Source: an uncultured Nocardioidaceae bacterium (lineage in GTDB: Bacteria; Actinomycetota; Actinomycetes; Propionibacteriales; Nocardioidaceae). From it: a DNA stretch of 64,000 nucleotides. The stretch is taken from positions 1 through 64,000 of the forward strand of contig CADCUI010000020.1 in NCBI GenBank assembly GCA_902805845.1, in the 5' to 3' direction. A model generated the notes under the pieces. The model did not search any database and had not been told where the DNA came from. It saw nothing but the letters and a program-made list of their open reading frames with translations. The position numbers were made by a program, and so were the translations under genes. Within the stretch, counting starts at the first letter, position 1. Every line of letters begins with the position of its first letter. Shown here one piece after another: positions 57,976 through 64,000 of the stretch.

Positions 57976-60786
57976 ATGCACACCTCGCCGCGACGACGCC
58001 GCACGCGGGGACGACAGCCGCTCGCGCTCCTCGTCACCGTCCTGACCTGTCTCGGGCTCGTGCTGGCCGGCGCCGCAGCGCCGGCGCTCGGCTCCTCCGT
58101 CCCGGCGCGGCGGCTGACGGTGGCCGCACCCGCGGCGCCGGCCACCGGCGACCCTGACCGAGGCACGTGGTCGGTGCAGCCCGGCGGTCGGGCGACGTGG
58201 TCGCTGAGCTGGCGGTCGCCCCGACGGCTGCCGATCACCGGAGCACGTCCGCGCGTCGTCGCCACGGCTGCGGTGGGTCAGGTGCCGGCGGGCGGAGAGG
58301 CGGGCGTCGCCACACTGCTGGAGGACGGCCGCACGGTCACCGTCACCGTCCACTCGGCCAGCCGACCCTCGCCGGACGCCTTCGACGTGGTGCTCTCGGG
58401 TCGCCGCCTCGACGAGCCGGCCGCCACTCCGGCGCCGGGGGGCGTTCCCGGCCGGCTCACCCGTTGGACGGCACCGCCGAGGCGGCTGCTCGAGGTCGAC
58501 CCCGGCCGCGCCGGCGACCTCCCCGTCACCAGGGAGGACTACCGGCTGCCCTCGATCTCGGTGCCCGGCCTGGCACGGCGGGTCGAGATGGTGGGTCACG
58601 TCGTGAAGCCCGCGACGCCGGACCCGACACACCCCCTCGTCGTCCTCCTGCACGGCCGCCACGACTACTGCTACGACAAGCGCACCGGCGAAGGGACCTA
58701 CCGGTGGCCGTGCCGCCCGGGCTCCCTGCCGGTGCCCAGCCACCTGGGGTACGACTACCTGCAGCGGCTGCTCGCCAGCCAGGGGTACGTCACCGTGTCG
58801 ATCGCGGCCAACGGCGTCAACGGCCAGGACGGACCGCTCGCCGACGGCGGCACCGACGCACGATCGCGGCTGGTGCGGGCCCACCTCGACCGGTGGGCCG
58901 CGTGGGACGGCGACACCCAGGAGACGGACCTCCGGCGCGTCGTGCTCCTCGGCCACAGCCGGGGCGGCGAGGGGGTGTCACGGGCCTCCCTCGAGATCCC
59001 CCTCTCGGCGGCCTACCGCGTCGTCGGTCAGGTCCTCGTCGCGCCGACCGACTTCGCCCGGCAGACCACGCCGTACGTGCCGACGGTCACGCTGCTGCCC
59101 TCGTGCGACGGCGATGTCAGCGACCTGCAGGGGCAGGCCTACACCGACCTCTCCCGCGGCCTCGCGACCGGTGACACGGCGCTGAAGAGCTCGGTCATGG
59201 TGGTCGGCGCCAACCACAACTTCTTCAACACCCAGTGGACACCGGCCCTCGCGACCGGCCCGGCCTCCGACGACTGGGGAGCTCGGCGCGGCGTGTGCGG
59301 CCGTGCGGCAGTCACCCGCCTGACCGCGGAGGAGCAGCGCCGCGTGGGGCGTGCCTACGTGGCCGGCGCGGTCCGCCTCTTCGCCGGCGAGGAGGGCTCG
59401 TTCACCCCGATGTACGACGGCAGTGCGGTGCGGGTCGGCTCCACGGGCGACGCCGTCGTCCTCAGCCACGCGCTCGGGGGCGGTCGCGAGGTCCGCTCAC
59501 CGCAGGCGGGCTCGCCGCTGACGCCCGCCCTGGATGCCGCCACCCGGATCTGCCTCGGCGTCACCTCGTGGGACCGGGCCCGCACGGGCGAGTGCGGGCG
59601 GTTCGCCGGTGACCGGACGGCGACCCCGCACTGGCCGCCGAGCTGGTCGCTGGTGCCGACCCAGGCCGCCTTCGAGATGTCGTGGACAGAGGCCGGCGCG
59701 CGAGGCGGCTTCGTGCTGCCCCGACCGCTCGATGCCGGGACTGACGCCTGGCTCGACCTCCGCGCGGTCGTCGACGGCCGGCGCGGTGACGTCGACCTGG
59801 CGGTCACGCTCACCGACGACACCGGGGCCTCCGCCACCGTCGTCCCGCAGGCGGGCGGCACCCTGCCGGCGTTTCCGCAGGACGAGGGGCGGCCCGGCCC
59901 CTACTGGGCCCAGACGCTTCGGCTGGCGACCGCCGACCTCGACGGTGTGGACACCTCGGCGCTCACCACCGTCGAGCTGACCGGCCTCAGCGCCGACGGC
60001 CGGGTGTGGCTGCTCGACGTCGCCGCCGTGCAGCCCCGGCTGGCGCCGGTGCCGGTGAGCCGTGTGCCCCTCGTCGACCTCGGCGAGCTGCGGGTGCAGG
60101 AGCGGGACGGCGGGACGTGGACAGCGCGGGTGCCGCTCACCGTCACCGGGGCCGTCACCACGCCGGCCGAGCTGCGCGTCGCGGCTGTCGACGAGCTGTC
60201 CGGCCTGCCGGCCGGCTCTGTCCGGGTCACGGTGCCGGTCGGCGCCACCCGGAGCACCATCGCCTGGCCGGTCGCCGGCAACGACATCGACGACCTGCCT
60301 CGCAGCGTCACGTTCACCGGGCATGCCGTCCGCGACGTCATGGCGCGCGACCACTTGGGGCTCCTCGCCGTCGCCGACGACGACCCGGCGCCGGCCCTCA
60401 CCGTCCGCACCGTCGACGACCTGGTCAGGGAGGGCGAGGACGCGGCCTGGCGGCTGACGCTGTCCCAGGCCGTGGGCTACCCGGTCGTGGTCTTCCTCGA
60501 GGCCCGCCGCGGGGACCGGTCGACCCCGGTGGTCCGCGACGACGACCTGGGGCGACGGTGGGCGCGGCGGTTCGTGTTCTGTCCGGGAAAGGACCCACGA
60601 CCGCTCGACGAGTGCGAGCTCGCCTACTGGACCCGGATCCCCCCTGGCGAGCGGTCGCTGACCGTCGACGTGCCGCTGCGGCAGGACGGCCGGGTGGAGC
60701 CGCGTGAGTCGCTGACCCTGCGGGTCCTCACCGAGACCCTCGGGTCCTCCTCGCCGTTGACCGTCCGGGTCGCACGCAGCCGGTAG
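57976..60786 (+). CDS. Large secreted alpha/beta hydrolase with Calx-beta-like C-terminal domain
   Basis: 936 residues. Signal peptide of ~45 residues after RRRRTRGR. N-terminal beta-rich region, then an alpha/beta-hydrolase domain (about 215-460): [13 protein letters not shown], nucleophile GHSRGGEG (Ser328) and [11 protein letters not shown], which may hold the His. Next come a middle jelly-roll-like region and a C-terminal part whose [17 protein letters not shown] and [12 protein letters not shown] recall Calx-beta repeats. A TAGGGT hexamer and AAGGGG ribosome site (7 nt from the ATG) precede it. Likely an extracellular esterase or similar. Confidence 0.8.
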   Translation: MHTSPRRRRTRGRQPLALLVTVLTCLGLVLAGAAAPALGSSVPARRLTVAAPAAPATGDPDRGTWSVQPGGRATWSLSWRSPRRLPITGARPRVVATAAVGQVPAGGEAGVATLLEDGRTVTVTVHSASRPSPDAFDVVLSGRRLDEPAATPAPGGVPGRLTRWTAPPRRLLEVDPGRAGDLPVTREDYRLPSISVPGLARRVEMVGHVVKPATPDPTHPLVVLLHGRHDYCYDKRTGEGTYRWPCRPGSLPVPSHLGYDYLQRLLASQGYVTVSIAANGVNGQDGPLADGGTDARSRLVRAHLDRWAAWDGDTQETDLRRVVLLGHSRGGEGVSRASLEIPLSAAYRVVGQVLVAPTDFARQTTPYVPTVTLLPSCDGDVSDLQGQAYTDLSRGLATGDTALKSSVMVVGANHNFFNTQWTPALATGPASDDWGARRGVCGRAAVTRLTAEEQRRVGRAYVAGAVRLFAGEEGSFTPMYDGSAVRVGSTGDAVVLSHALGGGREVRSPQAGSPLTPALDAATRICLGVTSWDRARTGECGRFAGDRTATPHWPPSWSLVPTQAAFEMSWTEAGARGGFVLPRPLDAGTDAWLDLRAVVDGRRGDVDLAVTLTDDTGASATVVPQAGGTLPAFPQDEGRPGPYWAQTLRLATADLDGVDTSALTTVELTGLSADGRVWLLDVAAVQPRLAPVPVSRVPLVDLGELRVQERDGGTWTARVPLTVTGAVTTPAELRVAAVDELSGLPAGSVRVTVPVGATRSTIAWPVAGNDIDDLPRSVTFTGHAVRDVMARDHLGLLAVADDDPAPALTVRTVDDLVREGEDAAWRLTLSQAVGYPVVVFLEARRGDRSTPVVRDDDLGRRWARRFVFCPGKDPRPLDECELAYWTRIPPGERSLTVDVPLRQDGRVEPRESLTLRVLTETLGSSSPLTVRVARSR

Positions 60787-60911
60787 GCACCGTCGTACCT
60801 GTCGCAGCGTGGCACCGTCGTACCTGAGAACAGCGCACGGGTGCGCGGTTGTCCGGCCGATCGACCGCGTCGCACCCGAAAAGCGCGCACCGGTGCGCCG
60901 TTCTTGTCAGG
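60786..60911. terminator. Direct repeats and two palindromic hairpins between convergent genes
   Basis: GCACCGTCGTACCTG occurs at 60787 and again 25 bp later (with a shared preceding G). Two hairpins follow: GCGCAC-GG-GTGCGC (60833-60846) and the perfect 14-bp palindrome GCGCACCGGTGCGC (60885-60898), each flanked by an A-rich left arm and a T-rich right arm (GTTGT, GTTCTTGT). Probably a bidirectional terminator between the hydrolase and icd. Confidence 0.65.
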
Positions 60912-60918
60912 GCGCGCG

Positions 60919-63225
<2,307 letters not shown>

Positions 63226-63300
63226 AGCCCCATCCTGCCCCGTGTCCGACCGCGGCCGAAACACGCCCTCGGGGAACGGGAAACCCACCGCCCGCCCCGC

Positions 63301-63366
63301 CGAGCCGCCCACGATGTCTGGCCGAGCCGCCCACGATGTCTGCCCGAGCCGCCCACGATGTGGGGA
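63301..63366. repeat. Three 22-bp direct repeats between icd and mdh
   Basis: CGAGCCGCCCACGATGT occurs at 63301, 63323 and 63345, a 22-bp period; the first two are followed by CTG(G/C)C. The third copy ends in GTGGGG, making CCCAC-GAT-GTGGG. The repeats lie about 75-140 bp from both start codons, in the shared upstream region of two TCA-cycle genes. Candidate regulator-binding array. Confidence 0.85.
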
Positions 63367-63380
63367 ACCGCCGCTGCTAG

Positions 63381-64000
<620 letters not shown>

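Overview
The window is very GC-rich, uses many GTG starts, and is packed with short 4-bp start/stop overlaps. Its gene content points to a high-GC actinobacterium; the closest feel is Nocardioides or a related Propionibacteriales genus. This is inferred from protein flavour and gene order, since no 16S or database search was possible. From memory, the order purE-purK / PH-domain protein / birA / acyl-CoA carboxylase beta-epsilon / maf / biotin carboxylase-BCCP / lpdA / purine nucleoside phosphorylase / phosphohexomutase / add-deoA-cdd follows the Mycobacterium tuberculosis Rv3275c-Rv3315c backbone. The window therefore looks like core chromosome with local insertions, not a mobile island. I see no integrase, transposase, phage gene, CRISPR array, tRNA or rRNA.

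Layout. 1-3.7 kb: purE (cut by the window edge) and purK, an orphan winged-helix regulator, a class III nucleotide cyclase and a bacterial PH-domain membrane protein. 3.7-6.4 kb: birA divergent from an acyl-CoA carboxylase beta subunit and its epsilon peptide. 6.4-18.2 kb: a lipase-like hydrolase, an ABC exporter with an RseB/LolA-like protein, a DUF885 peptidase, maf, an acyl-CoA dehydrogenase, a second ABC exporter and the biotinylated carboxylase alpha subunit. 18.2-24.9 kb: SpoIID-like secreted protein, lpdA, gamma-glutamylcyclotransferase-like protein, purine nucleoside phosphorylase, enoyl-CoA hydratase, EamA exporter and CGNR regulator. 24.9-46.3 kb: a nucleoside-catabolism district (phosphosugar mutase, deoC, two aldehyde dehydrogenase-like genes, small kinase, add, deoA, cdd, and a BMP-type nucleoside ABC importer) with an ECF sigma factor, DinB and TfoX proteins, a MaoC hydratase and a P450. 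46.3-57.9 kb: meaB-mutB-mutA (methylmalonyl-CoA mutase), a penicillin-acylase family enzyme coupled to a trpS operon, a CNNM/CorC membrane protein and a double-GNAT protein. 57.9-64 kb: a large secreted hydrolase, monomeric-type icd, and divergent mdh (cut by the window edge).

How it fits together. The carboxylase alpha/beta/epsilon subunits, biotin ligase, mutAB and meaB together encode propionyl-CoA to succinyl-CoA conversion, feeding the TCA cycle where icd and mdh sit. The importer, cdd, add, PNP, deoA, phosphomutase, deoC and aldehyde dehydrogenase together encode nucleoside uptake and degradation to bases plus glyceraldehyde-3-P and acetyl units.

The most unusual material is non-coding. 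A family of 32-bp tandem repeats occurs at two convergent gene junctions 18 kb apart. A perfect 20-bp inverted repeat and a separate hairpin/direct-repeat cluster occupy two other convergent junctions. Three 22-bp direct repeats sit between icd and mdh. In addition, more than a dozen genes start 5-8 nt after a TANNNT hexamer, which is the signature of leaderless transcription.
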